Positions 1-10,241 are shown, numbered from the stretch's first letter. The stretch: 64,000 bases of DNA from Azospirillum oryzae (GCF_008364795.1 NZ_VTTM01000001.1:1054001-1118000); one strand, 5' to 3'. Made by a program: numbers and translations. The notes: generated by a model not told the origin, from the letters alone.

Positions 1-646
1 AGAAGGTGGTCGGCGACAAGAGCGGGAAGGTGATGGTCCAGAAGCGCCGAACCGGCCCGGCACCGTCGATGCTGGCCGCCTCCATCACCGAGCGCGGGAT
101 CGCCTGCAGCCCGGCCAGGAAGAAGATGAAGTTGTAGGACACCTGCTTCCAGCTGGCCGCCAGGATCACCATCAGCAGCGCCTGCCCGCCGTTCAGCCGG
201 TAGTCCCAATCAAAGCCGAGCGCCCGCAGCGCCCGGCCGAAGGACCCGATGTCGGGATTGAAGATGAACATCCACAGCACCGCCGCGACGGCCGGGGCCA
301 GCGCATAGGGCCAGATCAGCAGCGTCTTGTAGGCGCTGGCGCCCTTGATCTTCGAATCGGCCAGCACCGCCAGCAGCAGCGCCACGCCCATCGCCAGCAC
401 CGTCACCGCGACGCTGAAGATCACCGTGGTCTTCAGCGTGTCGAGATAGTTCGGATCGCCCAGCACATGGGTGAAATTCTCGAACCAGACGAACTCGCTG
501 CGGATGCCGAAGGCGTCCTGCAGATGCACCGACTGCCAGATCGCATTGGCTGCCGGCCAGATGAAGAACACCAGCGTCACCGCCACCTGCGGCGCAAGCA
601 GCAGATAGGGCAACAGCCGGCTGTCGAAGGTGACGCGACGCTGCAA
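1..646 (-). CDS. ugpA: sn-glycerol-3-phosphate ABC transporter permease UgpA (3' end outside window)
   Basis: Membrane permease of the UgpBAEC importer for glycerol-3-phosphate and glycerophosphodiesters. The minus-strand frame reads through [10 protein letters not shown], several hydrophobic segments and [19 protein letters not shown]. It then reaches the ABC permease EAA loop ([10 protein letters not shown]) and is cut by the window edge after about 215 residues. No ATG is in frame near the N-terminus. I chose the TTG at 646 because it gives an N-terminus ([10 protein letters not shown]) that aligns with E. coli UgpA. The gene lies 79 bp downstream of ugpB on the same strand, so one operon is likely. 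The family call is firm; the start is a guess. Confidence 0.9.
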   Translation of the reverse strand, partial: MQRRVTFDSRLLPYLLLAPQVAVTLVFFIWPAANAIWQSVHLQDAFGIRSEFVWFENFTHVLGDPNYLDTLKTTVIFSVAVTVLAMGVALLLAVLADSKIKGASAYKTLLIWPYALAPAVAAVLWMFIFNPDIGSFGRALRALGFDWDYRLNGGQALLMVILAASWKQVSYNFIFFLAGLQAIPRSVMEAASIDGAGPVRRFWTITFPLLSPTTF

Positions 647-680
647 AGGATGGTCTTTCGTGAATGGTAATCGGCGCAGC

Positions 681-710
681 CCCTCCCCCCGCCACTGGGC
701 GGGGGGAGGG
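681..710. repeat. 13-bp perfect inverted repeat between ugpB and ugpA
   Basis: Arms CCCTCCCCCCGCC (681-693) and its exact complement (698-710) enclose a 4-base loop. It lies between the ugpB stop and the ugpA start with no T-run after it. In binding-protein ABC operons such hairpins often protect the upstream message so that the binding protein is made in excess. That role is inferred here. Confidence 0.7.
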
Positions 711-725
711 ATGTTACGGGCGATC

Positions 726-2081
726 TCAGCCCTTGTTGGCCCGCTCGAAGTTGCGGAGCACGGTGTTGCCGCGCTTGATCGAGGCGTCCAATGCTTGGCG
801 GGCGTCCTGCTGGCCCTGGAAGGCCTTCTCCAGCTCTTCCTGGATGATGTTGCGGATTTCCGGCAGGTTGCCCAGGCGCAGGCCCATGCTGTTCTCGGTG
901 GTGGGCGTGCGGGTCAGCTGCGCGGCCGGCACGTCGGCACCGGGGTTCTTTTCGTAATAGCCCTGCGCCTTGGCGATCTCGATGCCCTTCAGCGTCACCG
1001 GGACATAGCCGGTGTCCATGTGCCACTTGGCGTCGACCTCGGGCTTGGCGAGATAGGTGAAGAACTGCGACACCGCCTTGTATTCGGCTGGCGTACGCTT
1101 GGGCGAGGTCATCACCCAGAAGGCGGCGCCGCCGATGATGCCGTTCTTCGGGTCGTTGTTGGCGAATTCCGGCCAGTAGGGCAGCGGCGCGGCGCCCCAG
1201 GCGAAGGTCGCCTCCTTCAGGATGCGGCTGCGCAGCGAGGACGACCCCTGGATCATCGCGCACTCGCCCGACGGGAACAGCGCGTCCGGCTTATTGTCGC
1301 GGCCACCGTACTTGAACAGCCCGTCCTTCTGCATGTCGATCAGCGTCTGCACATGCTTGACGTAGAGCGGGGCATCGATCTTCAGTTCGGCGTTCAGCCC
1401 GCCATAGCCGTTGGCCTGGGTGGCGAAGGGCGTGTTGTGGATGGCGCCCAGCTGTTCAAGCTGCACCCAGGTCGGCCAGGAGGTGGTGAAGGGGCAGCTG
1501 GATCCCGACGCCTTCAGCTTCTTCGCCGCATCGATCAGTTCCGGCCAGGTCGCCGGCGGTTTGGCAGGGTCGAGGCCGGCCTTCTGGAAGGCGTCCTTGT
1601 TGTAGAACATGATGGCGGTGGAGCTGTTGAACGGCAGCGCCATCATCTTCCCGTCCTTGGACGAGTAGTAGCCCTTGACCGCCGGGATATAGGCATCGGG
1701 GTCGAAGGACGCGCCCGTTTCCTGCATCAGCTGATAGACCGGCTTCACCGCCGGGCCGGCGGCCATCATTGTCGCGGTCCCGACCTCGAACATCTGCACG
1801 ATGTGCGGCGCGTTGCCGGCGCGGAAGGCGGCGATGGCCGCCTGCATCGTCTCCGGATAGCTGCCCTTGTAGGAGGCGTTGACCTGGACCGTCTGCTGGC
1901 TGTCGTTGAAGTCCTTGACGATCTGCTCCAGCTGGCCGCCCAGCGGCTGCGGCAGGCCGTGCCAGAAATCGATCACCGTCTTGGATTGCGCCAGCGCGGT
2001 GCCCGGCAGGGCGGCGGCGAACAGCAGCGCGGTGGCGGTGGCGGCGCCCGTCAGGAGGGCAAGCTTGCGGCGGGTCAACAT
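726..2081 (-). CDS. ugpB: sn-glycerol-3-phosphate-binding periplasmic protein UgpB
   Basis: Periplasmic solute receptor of the Ugp importer, 451 residues against about 438 in E. coli. The N-terminus is a signal peptide ([12 protein letters not shown], then a long Ala/Leu core ending ALAQ). The mature start [19 protein letters not shown] is the typical UgpB opening, and [17 protein letters not shown] is also characteristic. It starts at an ATG at 2081 and is followed by ugpA. A good PhoB box lies about 230 bp upstream, so expression under phosphate limitation is likely, as for ugp in other proteobacteria. Confidence 0.95.
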   Translation of the reverse strand: MLTRRKLALLTGAATATALLFAAALPGTALAQSKTVIDFWHGLPQPLGGQLEQIVKDFNDSQQTVQVNASYKGSYPETMQAAIAAFRAGNAPHIVQMFEVGTATMMAAGPAVKPVYQLMQETGASFDPDAYIPAVKGYYSSKDGKMMALPFNSSTAIMFYNKDAFQKAGLDPAKPPATWPELIDAAKKLKASGSSCPFTTSWPTWVQLEQLGAIHNTPFATQANGYGGLNAELKIDAPLYVKHVQTLIDMQKDGLFKYGGRDNKPDALFPSGECAMIQGSSSLRSRILKEATFAWGAAPLPYWPEFANNDPKNGIIGGAAFWVMTSPKRTPAEYKAVSQFFTYLAKPEVDAKWHMDTGYVPVTLKGIEIAKAQGYYEKNPGADVPAAQLTRTPTTENSMGLRLGNLPEIRNIIQEELEKAFQGQQDARQALDASIKRGNTVLRNFERANKG

Positions 2082-2307
2082 GCGGTGGGTCTCCCTATCC
2101 CGGTATGGTGCGCGGTTGTCATGAGGGCATCGGGTTGCCGTCCCGCGACGCTTTCGTGAAGTTTTGGTGGCAGACGCTTAAGGCAATGTTTGGGGGCGAT
2201 ATATGCGCTTGCGAAAAAGACCGGCTGCTGGATGATCGCTATCGAAACTGTTTGGTTGCTCTAAGCGTCACACTGCGCACGCATACCAGGGTCTGTCAAG
2301 ACGCCGC

Positions 2308-2325
2308 ATTACAGTTTTATGACGT
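2308..2325 (-). promoter_or_regulatory. PhoB box upstream of ugpB
   Basis: Read on the minus strand the site is ACGTCATAAAACTGTAAT, two direct repeats of the CTGTCAT type. By eye it matches about 16 of 18 positions of the E. coli Pho box. It lies in the 297-bp gap between the sensor kinase stop (2379) and ugpB (2081) and points towards ugpB. The ugp operon is a classic Pho regulon member, so the site fits its context. No -10 element could be fixed with confidence. Confidence 0.7.
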
Positions 2326-2378
2326 GAAAACCCCAGCGGTGAAATGTTGCGGAGCGAAAATGCGCGGGCGCGGAATGC

Positions 2379-4028
2379 CTAACGCGGGCGGGCGCTGTTG
2401 CAGGCGGTATCGGGCCGCCGGCCACCGGCCAGGAGGGCTCCCCTTCCGGCCTTCAGGCTGCTGCTGAGCAGGCGGCGCAGGGCGGCGGGGTCGCAGGGCT
2501 TGTGGACCAGGGGAAAGCCGCTGCGGTCGACGCTGCGCAGCCGGTCGGGATCGGTGTCGCCGGTGACGATGACGCCCGGCACCCGCCGGCCGCAGCGGGC
2601 GCGCACGGCCTGGATGGCGTCGATGCCGGTCTCCGGCCCCGACAGCCGCAGGTCCGACAGCACGAGATCGGGGGTCGCGACACCCCCATCCAGCCCGGCG
2701 CAGGCCTCGTCGATGCCGCGGGCGGGAATGACGGCATAGCCCCAGCCCTGCAACAGCAGCCCGATCCCCTCCAGCTGCATCGCGTCGTCCTCGATCACCA
2801 GCACCGTGCCGGCGGTCGAGGAAGCGGCGGCGGAAGCGGACTGGCCGACCGCCGGGTCAGGGTCGCTGTCGGCGGACCCGTCGTCCGACCGGTCGCCGTC
2901 ATTGCCAGCCAGCGGGACCTCCACCGCGAAGACGGAGCCTTTGCCGGGCTTGGAGCGCACCGTCACCGGATGCCCCAGCACCTGCGCCAGCCGCCGCACG
3001 ATGGCGAGACCGAGGCCCAGCCCCTGCTTGCGGTCGCGTCCGGGATTGCCGAGCTGGTGGAAGTCCTCGAAGATCACGGTTTGGTTGGAGGGGTCGATGC
3101 CGACGCCGGTGTCCCACACCTCGATGCGCAGGTTCGCACCGCGCCGCCGCGCCGCCAGCAGGATGCCGCCCTTCAGGGTGTAGCGCAGCGCGTTGGCCAT
3201 GATCGGCCGCAGCAGCCGCTCCATCAGCACCGGATCGCTGGTCACCTGGGCGTCGAGCGGGTGGACATTGAAGCGCAGCCCCTTGGCCTCCGCCTCCGGC
3301 CCGAACTCCTCCAGCATCTTGGCGAGCAGTTCGTCGACCGGGAAGGTCTGCGGATTGGCGGTGACCAGCCCGGCTTCCAGCGCCGACACCTCCAGCAGGG
3401 CGCGCAGCAGGGTCTCGCCGCCGATGATCGCCTGCTCCAGCTTGTTCGCCAGCTCGATGGAAGCCGGATCGGTCAGCCGGCCGCTCAGCAGATGGTGGAA
3501 CAGGTGCATCGCCTGGAAGGGCTGGCGCAGGTCGTGGCTGGCCGCGGACAGGAACTTGCCCTTGGCGGTGCGGGCGCGTTCGGCATCGGCACGCGCCTGC
3601 GCGGTCTCCGCCCGCGCTTCGGCCAAGGCGGCGGCAAGGGCATCGGAAGTGGTGGCATCGGCGCTCAGCGCCACCGCGCGAATCCGCCCGCCGGCATCCG
3701 CCACCGGGGTCAGCGCCAGCGCGGACGGCAGGCCGGGAAGCGGTCCGTCTGCGCCGGCCGCCATGCCGGCCGGCATACCTGTGGTCATCACCTGCCGCCG
3801 CAACCGCTCGATCCCGTCGGCGGTACCGGCGGGCAGACCGGCCTCCGCCAGGGTCCTCCCCTCCGCCGCGTCCGGCGGGCAGCCGAGAGCGTCGGCGAAG
3901 GCACGATTCGCCACCAGCACGCGCCCATCCTCGCCAAGCAGGGCCTGGGGTGATCCGCCGGCCGACAGCAGGGCGTCCAACCAATCCTCGCGTGTCGGCA
4001 TTTGTTCTGGGATGAGAGGCATCGGCAT
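2379..4028 (-). CDS. PAS-like hybrid histidine kinase with C-terminal receiver domain
   Basis: Cytoplasmic two-component hybrid kinase. From the chosen ATG (4028) it has about 549 residues: an N-terminal PAS-like segment (ALLGEDGRVLVANRAFADAL), a coiled coil, a HisKA H-box (SAASHDLRQPFQAMHLF), HATPase motifs (VWDTGVGIDP, KQGLGLGLAIVRRLA) and a receiver domain (VLVIEDD, phosphoacceptor in LVLSDLRL, TGDTD, KPCD). It has no membrane segment. The start is uncertain: none of the candidates (TTG 4154, ATG 4028, ATG 4001) has a clear ribosome site. It lies upstream of ugpB, but a role in its control is not shown because the PhoB box already explains that promoter. Confidence 0.85.
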   Translation of the reverse strand: MPMPLIPEQMPTREDWLDALLSAGGSPQALLGEDGRVLVANRAFADALGCPPDAAEGRTLAEAGLPAGTADGIERLRRQVMTTGMPAGMAAGADGPLPGLPSALALTPVADAGGRIRAVALSADATTSDALAAALAEARAETAQARADAERARTAKGKFLSAASHDLRQPFQAMHLFHHLLSGRLTDPASIELANKLEQAIIGGETLLRALLEVSALEAGLVTANPQTFPVDELLAKMLEEFGPEAEAKGLRFNVHPLDAQVTSDPVLMERLLRPIMANALRYTLKGGILLAARRRGANLRIEVWDTGVGIDPSNQTVIFEDFHQLGNPGRDRKQGLGLGLAIVRRLAQVLGHPVTVRSKPGKGSVFAVEVPLAGNDGDRSDDGSADSDPDPAVGQSASAAASSTAGTVLVIEDDAMQLEGIGLLLQGWGYAVIPARGIDEACAGLDGGVATPDLVLSDLRLSGPETGIDAIQAVRARCGRRVPGVIVTGDTDPDRLRSVDRSGFPLVHKPCDPAALRRLLSSSLKAGRGALLAGGRRPDTACNSARPR

Positions 4029-4292
4029 GTACTCGGCAAGGCTACGGGAAAGATCAACAACAGGAAAACGGGCGGCAGGACCGGCGATAAAAGGGAGGTC
4101 CACAGACCACCGCGTTACCTCTGCTTTATCTTGTGCTCCAATCGATCGTGTCAAATGTGACCTCAGTCCACCCCATGGCCTAAGTTCGTTCGAAAGCCTT
4201 AAGACTTAGATCAGAAGCCGGGCCGCCGCGCCATTCCGACAAAGGGAGGAGGACGCTTCCGCATCCGGCGTCCGCCGCGCTATAAGACGCCC

Positions 4293-5051
4293 ATGGTGCA
4301 ACGCCGCCCCGCCCCGTCCCGTCGCCGCAAGCGATCCGCCGCCCGACCGCCCCAGCCGCCGCGGGCGCTGGAGATTTCCGGCCTGCCGATGCCGCTGGAG
4401 CTGCGGGAGAGCGCACGCGCGACCCGCATGACCCTGCGCGTCGATCCCGGCCGCGGGCTGGTCCAGGTGGTGGTGCCGGTCGGCGTGTCGGAAACCGACG
4501 CCCGCCAGTTCGTCGGCCGGCATGACGGCTGGCTGCGGGCGCGGCTGGCGGCGATGCCGCCCTCCCTTCCCTTCGCCGACGGCGCCAGCGTCCCCTATCT
4601 CGGCGTCGAGCATGTCATCCGGCACGACCCGGCCCTGCGCGGTGCGACCAGGATCGAGGACGGCGCCTTGCTGGTCGGTGGCCAGCCGGAGCATATCGCC
4701 CGCCGCATCCGCGATTTCCTGACCGCCGAGGCCAAGCGCGAACTGGCGACCCGCGCCCGGCTGAAGGCCGCGACCATCGGCGCCCGCGTCGCCGCCGTCA
4801 CCATCCGCGACACCAAGAGCCGCTGGGGCAGCTGCTCGTCCACCGGCCGGCTGTCCTTCTCCTGGCGCCTGATCCTGACGCCGGAACCGGTGCTGGACTA
4901 TGTCGTCGGGCATGAGGTGGCGCATCTGCGCGAGATGAACCATTCCCCGCGCTTCTGGGCGCTGTGCGCCAGCCTGACCGACGGCAGCGGCGTGGAGTGG
5001 CCGCGGGCATGGCTGAAGGCGAACGGGACAAGGCTGCTGCGGTACGGGTGA
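4293..5051 (+). CDS. YgjP-type zinc metallopeptidase (M48 family, DUF45)
   Basis: Predicted cytosolic zinc peptidase of 252 residues. The gluzincin motif HEVAH (H207, E208, H211) sits in YVVGHEVAHLREMNHSPRFW, preceded by the conserved segment SRWGSCSSTGRLSFSWRLI. Both are hallmarks of the YgjP/DUF45 family. The first 25 residues are Arg/Pro-rich and probably disordered. There is no signal peptide. The substrate is unknown for most of the family. It stands alone between a kinase and a c-di-GMP gene, both on the opposite strand. Confidence 0.88.
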   Translation: MVQRRPAPSRRRKRSAARPPQPPRALEISGLPMPLELRESARATRMTLRVDPGRGLVQVVVPVGVSETDARQFVGRHDGWLRARLAAMPPSLPFADGASVPYLGVEHVIRHDPALRGATRIEDGALLVGGQPEHIARRIRDFLTAEAKRELATRARLKAATIGARVAAVTIRDTKSRWGSCSSTGRLSFSWRLILTPEPVLDYVVGHEVAHLREMNHSPRFWALCASLTDGSGVEWPRAWLKANGTRLLRYG

Positions 5052-5076
5052 TGGCAATACAGGTGGAGGGCGCCCT

Positions 5077-8000
5077 CTAGTCCACCACCTCCGCCACCCG
5101 CAGTTCGGCCGTGGCGACATCGCGGCGGACGAACTCCAGGAAATCCTCGTAGGGCATCGGGCGGCCCAGCAGATAGCCCTGGCACTGGTCGCAGCCCATT
5201 GCGGCGAGGCAGTTGTACTGCTCCTCCGTCTCCACCCCTTCGGCCAGCGTCTGCATGCGCAAGGACCGGGCCATGCCGATGATCGCCTCGGCGATGGCGC
5301 CGCTGTCCGGGTCGTCGGCGCGCAGGCCGCTGACGAAGCTGCGGTCGATCTTCAGCTTGTCCACCCGGAAGCGCTTCAGATAGGCCAGCGAGGAATAGCC
5401 GGTGCCGAAATCGTCGATGGCGAGCGGCACGCCCATTTCGCGCAGTTGCGAGAAGGTTTCCGACACCACGTCGGACTCGTCCATCAGGACGCTTTCCGTC
5501 ACCTCCAGCTCCAGCGCCGATGGCGGGATGCCGTAGGCCGACAGCCAGCCCGCCACCCGCTCCGCCAGTCCGGGGCGGCGCACCTGCACCGCCGACAGGT
5601 TGATGGCGATCAGCAGGTCGCGGTGGCGCAGCAGTTCCGACACCCGGCGGCAGGCCTCGCCCAGCACCCAGTCGCCGAGCGGCAGGATCAGGCCGGTATC
5701 CTCGGCCACCGGAATGAACTGGCCGGGCATGATCAGCGTGCCGTCGGGCTGGCGCCAGCGCACCAGCGCCTCCGCCCCGACCAGCCGGCGGTCGTCCAGC
5801 GAGAACTGCGGCTGGAAATGCAGCTCCAGCTCGTTGTTGGCCATGGCGCGGCGCAGGTTGTTTTCAGTCCACATGCGATCCGACGCGCGGCGGTTCAGCT
5901 CCGGCGTGAAGAACCGGTAGGTCGCGCGCCCGGCTTCCTTGGCGGCGTACATCGCCATGTCGGCGCTCTTCAGCAGCGCGTCGATGCCGGTGCCGTCGTC
6001 GGGATAGACCGCGATGCCGATGGACGGCGTGACCTGCAGCTCGTGTCCGTCGATCAGATAGGGTTCCGACATGGCGTGCAGCACCTTGCGCGCGACGATG
6101 TCGGCGGCGTCGGGGCTGTCCATGTCGCTGATGAGGATGATGAACTCGTCGCCGCCCTGCCGGCTGACCGTGTCGCTGGCCCGCACGGTGCCGGTCAGCC
6201 GCACCGCCACCTCGCGCAGAAGGCCGTCGCCGACCTGATGGCCCAGGCTGTCGTTGATGGTCTTGAAGCGGTCGAGATCGACGAACAGCAGCCCCACCTT
6301 CGTGTCGTGGCGCCCGGCGGCGAGGATCGCGCGCTGCAGCCGGTCGCGCAGCAGGAAACGATTGGGCAGGTCGGTCAGGAAATCGAACTGGGCCAGATGG
6401 CGGATGCGCTCTTCCTGCGCCCGGGTCTCGGTGATGTCGGTGAAGGCGGCGATGTAGTTGGCGACGGCACCGTCCTCGTTCCTCACCAGCTTGACGCTCA
6501 GCCATTCCGGAAACACCTCGCCGTTCTTGCGGGTGCTCCAGATCTCGCCGGCCCAATGGCCTTCGGTGCGCAGTTGCGCCCAAAGCTCGTCATAGAATTC
6601 CGGCGGGTTGCGGTCGGAGCGCAGGAATTCCGGGCCACGGCCCAGCACCTCGTCCCGCCCAAAGCCGGTGATGCGGGAGAAGGCGTCGTTGGCGGCGACG
6701 ATCTGCCGGTGTTCGTTGGCGACGAACATGCCCTCCGCCGCGTTGTCGAACACCTTGGCCGACAGCCGCAGCTGCCATTCCGCCCGCTTGCGCTCGCTGA
6801 TGTCGCGGGCGATGGCGGAGTAATAGACGTCGCCCTCGTAGGTGATGCGGCTGGCGGTGACCTCAAGCTCCAGCATGCGGCCGTCCGCGGTAAGATAGGC
6901 GGTCTCGTAATGGCTGGCCGCGTCCTCCCCCTCCGCGGCGAAGCGCTTCAGCAGGTCGGCCTGCCCCATCACCAGATCGTCCAGCCTGCCGCCCAGCGCC
7001 TTGCAGCCGAAGGGATTGACATAGGCGATGCGCAGGCCGGCGTCGGCCAGCACGACGATCTCCGACACATGGTCGATGAAGAAGTTGGCGAGATAGAGCT
7101 GGCGCGCCCGTTCGCGAAGCATGCTGTCGCTGTGCCGGACCCGCAGCTGGTAGCTGCCGACGATGCGCCGGATCCAGCCGGTGACCAGCCACGACACGCC
7201 CACCGAGGCCGCCAGCGCCACGCCCAGAACGGCGACCGTGGTCCAGACCCGCTGGTTGACGCCGCGGCTGATCTCCGCCCGGCGGGCCTCCATCTCCCGG
7301 CCGACATCGTCGATGTAGGAGCCTGCGACCAGGATCCACCCCCAGACGTTGGGGGCGGAGACATAGGCCATCTTCGGCGTCGGCCGCGCCGAGACCGGAT
7401 GGATCCAGTCGTAGCGCAGCTCGCCGCCGCCCTGACGCCCGAGGTCCAGCATGCGGGTGACGATGTCGCGCTCCGTCTTCCACGGCAGGTCGCGGGCGCT
7501 CATTCCCTCCGATGCCGGGGCGGTGGGCGACAGCAGCACTTGCCCGTCCTGGCGCAACACGCCGATGAAGCCGGTCTCGCCGAACCGGAAGGAGCGCAGG
7601 CGATCCAGCGATTCATGCTGCAGCCGCGTCTCCACGGCGCTCAGCGAATCGCTGGCTCCGATCAGCCAGTCATAGGGTTCGAACAGGCGGACGAAGGCCA
7701 ACTTGTCGACGGTCTGCGTCTGATCGTCGGACTGGCTCACGCGATAGCGGGCGAAGCCGCGCCGGTTGGGATCATGGGCCGCCCGCATCAGCTCGCCCAC
7801 GACCGAATCCTCCGTCGTGTCGGGCGCGGCGGTGGGCGACGTCCCGTCCTTTGGCGCCCCCTCCCTCGACGGGTCAACCGGCATCAGCACCGAGCTGCCG
7901 TTCATGTCGTGGATGAAGTAGTAGCCGCGTCCACCGGAAAAGCGCAGCGGCCGCAGGGTCTGCTTGATCGATTCCTTCACCGCCGCTTCGGGCAGGATGT

Positions 8001-8349
8001 TCCGTTCGCGGTCATGGACGCTGCGGGCGATGGCATAGGCCTCGTTCACCTGGGTGCGCAGATGGTCCTTCAGCAGCGGCTCGACGCGCGAGCGCATGTA
8101 GGCCAGATAGGACTGTGCGTTCTCCACCTCCTGCACCAGGGTCTGACGCTGCTCCTGGAGATAGCGCGCCTCGCTCTGGCGCAGGTCGTGCTCCAGGTCC
8201 GCCCAATGCTGCCAGACGAAATAGAAGCCAAGCCCGAGGACGAGCGCCGACACCAGCGCCATCGACGCGAGGAACTGCAGGCGGTAGAGCCGGGCCTCGT
8301 CGGACGAGCGCGACGGCGCACGGACCAGTTCGACGACGGGGTCGGACAA
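5077..8349 (-). CDS. Membrane sensor with Cache-like domain, two PAS domains, GGDEF and EAL (c-di-GMP turnover)
   Basis: Inner-membrane enzyme predicted to make and/or break cyclic di-GMP. It has 1090 residues from a TTG at 8349, chosen because AGGGAG lies 6 bases upstream. Layout: TM1 about 26-46, periplasmic Cache-like sensor about 47-365 (RGYYFIHDMNG; NVWGWILVAGSYIDDV), TM2 about 370-392, PAS about 420-520 and 530-640, GGDEF about 655-810, EAL about 825-1075. Both catalytic signatures are intact (GGDEF 732-736; E860-A861-L862; DDFGTGYSSL), and an RxxD inhibitory site (R723, D726) precedes GGDEF. Both activities are therefore possible. Longer N-terminal versions from upstream starts look non-coding. 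Confidence 0.93.
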   Translation of the reverse strand: MSDPVVELVRAPSRSSDEARLYRLQFLASMALVSALVLGLGFYFVWQHWADLEHDLRQSEARYLQEQRQTLVQEVENAQSYLAYMRSRVEPLLKDHLRTQVNEAYAIARSVHDRERNILPEAAVKESIKQTLRPLRFSGGRGYYFIHDMNGSSVLMPVDPSREGAPKDGTSPTAAPDTTEDSVVGELMRAAHDPNRRGFARYRVSQSDDQTQTVDKLAFVRLFEPYDWLIGASDSLSAVETRLQHESLDRLRSFRFGETGFIGVLRQDGQVLLSPTAPASEGMSARDLPWKTERDIVTRMLDLGRQGGGELRYDWIHPVSARPTPKMAYVSAPNVWGWILVAGSYIDDVGREMEARRAEISRGVNQRVWTTVAVLGVALAASVGVSWLVTGWIRRIVGSYQLRVRHSDSMLRERARQLYLANFFIDHVSEIVVLADAGLRIAYVNPFGCKALGGRLDDLVMGQADLLKRFAAEGEDAASHYETAYLTADGRMLELEVTASRITYEGDVYYSAIARDISERKRAEWQLRLSAKVFDNAAEGMFVANEHRQIVAANDAFSRITGFGRDEVLGRGPEFLRSDRNPPEFYDELWAQLRTEGHWAGEIWSTRKNGEVFPEWLSVKLVRNEDGAVANYIAAFTDITETRAQEERIRHLAQFDFLTDLPNRFLLRDRLQRAILAAGRHDTKVGLLFVDLDRFKTINDSLGHQVGDGLLREVAVRLTGTVRASDTVSRQGGDEFIILISDMDSPDAADIVARKVLHAMSEPYLIDGHELQVTPSIGIAVYPDDGTGIDALLKSADMAMYAAKEAGRATYRFFTPELNRRASDRMWTENNLRRAMANNELELHFQPQFSLDDRRLVGAEALVRWRQPDGTLIMPGQFIPVAEDTGLILPLGDWVLGEACRRVSELLRHRDLLIAINLSAVQVRRPGLAERVAGWLSAYGIPPSALELEVTESVLMDESDVVSETFSQLREMGVPLAIDDFGTGYSSLAYLKRFRVDKLKIDRSFVSGLRADDPDSGAIAEAIIGMARSLRMQTLAEGVETEEQYNCLAAMGCDQCQGYLLGRPMPYEDFLEFVRRDVATAELRVAEVVD

Positions 8350-8799
8350 GAAGGGCTCCCTTCGGATGGGCTTTCCGGATGCGGGCTTGGGCCGGCCCCG
8401 ATGCGCTGTGCAAGTGTTGCTTAATGCTCGCAACGATTCAACTGCAAGCGAATCAAATCCACTGCGGCGCGACTCTTTGACTGTTTTCCTCTCCCCTGGA
8501 TCGCCACGGGGTGGCGCTTCGGCGAACCGACAGGGAATTGGCGGAAAGTCGGTCCACTGAACCTTAGGCGCGGATTCCCTTCGGCCGGCAACGATTCGAC
8601 CGCGAAGATTAATGACGCCGCCGGCCGCCGCCGGGGCCAAGTCGGGGGTTGGGTCGGGGCCGGGTCGGGCACGGCGCATCGTGAGGCTTTAAAACGCCCC
8701 CCGGCACGGCTATGGTCGCGCGCGCGTGGCTTTGAGACCCGCAAGCCACCCCCGAACCAGCGCCCGAGACCCAGCGCCCGCATCTTCCGGAGAGTGCCG
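8350..8799. other. 450-bp divergent intergenic region
   Basis: This gap separates the c-di-GMP gene (minus) from purB (plus), so it should carry both promoters. The part near 8415-8460 is less GC-rich than its surroundings. I found no convincing ORF, RNA gene, riboswitch or clear -35/-10 pair. Confidence 0.5.
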
Positions 8800-10095
8800 A
8801 TGATCCCCCGCTATACCCGCCCCGAAATGGCCCGCATCTGGGAGCCGGAAAACCGCTTCCGCATCTGGTTCGAGATCGAGGCGCACGCCTGCGATGCGCA
8901 GGCCGAGCTGGGCGTGATCCCGAAAGACGCGGCCAAGGCGGTGTGGGAGCGCGGCAAGTGGGAGATCGACCGCATCGACGAGATCGAGCGCGAGACCCGG
9001 CACGACGTCATCGCCTTCCTGACCAACCTCGCCGAATATGTCGGCCCCGAGGCCCGCTTCGTCCACCAGGGTATGACCTCGTCGGACGTGCTGGACACCT
9101 GCCTCGCCGTGCAGATGACCCAGGCCGCCGACCTGCTGCTGGCCGACATGGACGCCCTGCTGGCCGCGCTGAAGCGCCGGGCGTACGAGCACAAGAACAC
9201 CGTCACCATCGGCCGCAGCCACGGCATCCATGCCGAGCCGACGACCTTCGGCCTGAAGCTGGCCGGCCATTACGCCGCCTTCGTCCGCGGGCGCGAGCGT
9301 CTGGTCCAGGCGCGCAAGGACATCGCCACCTGCGCCATCTCCGGCGCGGTCGGCACCTTCGCCAACATCGACCCGCGGGTGGAGGAGCATGTCGCCGCCA
9401 AGCTGGGCCTGTCGGTGGAGCCGGTGTCGACCCAGGTCATCCCGCGCGACCGCCACGCCTTCTACTTCTCCGTGCTGGGCGTGATCGCGTCGAGCATCGA
9501 GAATCTGGCGACGGAAATCCGCCACCTGCAGCGCACCGAGGTCCGCGAGGCGGAGGAGTATTTCCACCCCGGCCAGAAGGGCTCGTCGGCGATGCCGCAC
9601 AAGCGCAACCCGGTCCTGTCGGAAAACCTGACCGGTCTGGCCCGCATCGTGCGCTCCGCCGTGGTCCCGGCGCTGGAGAACGTCGCGCTGTGGCACGAAC
9701 GCGACATCTCCCACAGCTCGGTCGAGCGGATGATCGGCCCCGACGCCACCGTCACGCTGGACTTCGCCCTGGTGCGCCTGACCAGCATGATGGAAAAGCT
9801 GGTGGTCTATCCGGAGCGCATGCAGAAGAACCTGGACGACCTGGGCGGTCTGGTCTTCTCGCAGCGCGTCCTGCTGGCGCTGACCCAGGCCGGCATGAGC
9901 CGCGAGGACAGCTACAAGGCGGTGCAGCGCAACGCCATGCAGGTGTGGGAGAAGGGCGGCAACTATCTGGACCTGCTGTCGAACGACCCCGACATCGCCA
10001 AGCACATCGGCCGCGACAAGCTGGAGCCGATGTTCGACATGACCTACCACACCAAGCATGTCGACACCGTGTTCAAGCGCGTCTTCGGCGAATGA
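8800..10095 (+). CDS. purB: Adenylosuccinate lyase
   Basis: Purine biosynthesis enzyme that removes fumarate from SAICAR and from adenylosuccinate; 431 residues, normal for the short bacterial form. The fumarase/aspartase signature GSSAMPHKRNP is complete. MTSSDVLDTC and GRSHGIHAEPTTFG supply the other active-site segments. The start is the ATG at 8800 after GGAGAGTGCCG; an in-frame GTG at 8794 overlaps the ribosome site and is less likely. It is followed by a structured 64-bp inverted repeat and then bolA. Confidence 0.97.
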   Translation: MIPRYTRPEMARIWEPENRFRIWFEIEAHACDAQAELGVIPKDAAKAVWERGKWEIDRIDEIERETRHDVIAFLTNLAEYVGPEARFVHQGMTSSDVLDTCLAVQMTQAADLLLADMDALLAALKRRAYEHKNTVTIGRSHGIHAEPTTFGLKLAGHYAAFVRGRERLVQARKDIATCAISGAVGTFANIDPRVEEHVAAKLGLSVEPVSTQVIPRDRHAFYFSVLGVIASSIENLATEIRHLQRTEVREAEEYFHPGQKGSSAMPHKRNPVLSENLTGLARIVRSAVVPALENVALWHERDISHSSVERMIGPDATVTLDFALVRLTSMMEKLVVYPERMQKNLDDLGGLVFSQRVLLALTQAGMSREDSYKAVQRNAMQVWEKGGNYLDLLSNDPDIAKHIGRDKLEPMFDMTYHTKHVDTVFKRVFGE

Positions 10096-10107
10096 CCTGC
10101 TGAGGAT

Positions 10108-10171
10108 CCGGGCCGTTATCGCGTCTTCCGCAGGGCGGCAAATACTTGCCGGTGGATGACAAACGGCCCGG
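10108..10171. repeat. Nested inverted repeat downstream of purB
   Basis: Outer 10-bp perfect arms (10108-10117 CCGGGCCGTT; 10162-10171) enclose an inner hairpin CGGCAA-ATAC-TTGCCG at 10136-10151. It begins 12 bp after the purB stop. There is no T-run, so it is not a classical terminator. A role in 3'-end stability is a guess. Confidence 0.6.
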
Positions 10172-10241
10172 CCGCACCTAATCTATCTCGAGAAGCACGT
10201 GCCCGGGCGGGGCAATCCTGAACAGAGCGAGGACTGGACCC

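Noticed and set aside
630-2159. Long open frame on the plus strand opposite ugpB
   Set aside because: It is the mirror of ugpB in GC-rich DNA; His/Arg/Gly-rich with no domain.
5446-8424. 992-codon plus-strand frame opposite the GGDEF-EAL gene
   Set aside because: Antisense shadow of a gene with intact catalytic motifs; composition is typical of reverse-strand frames.
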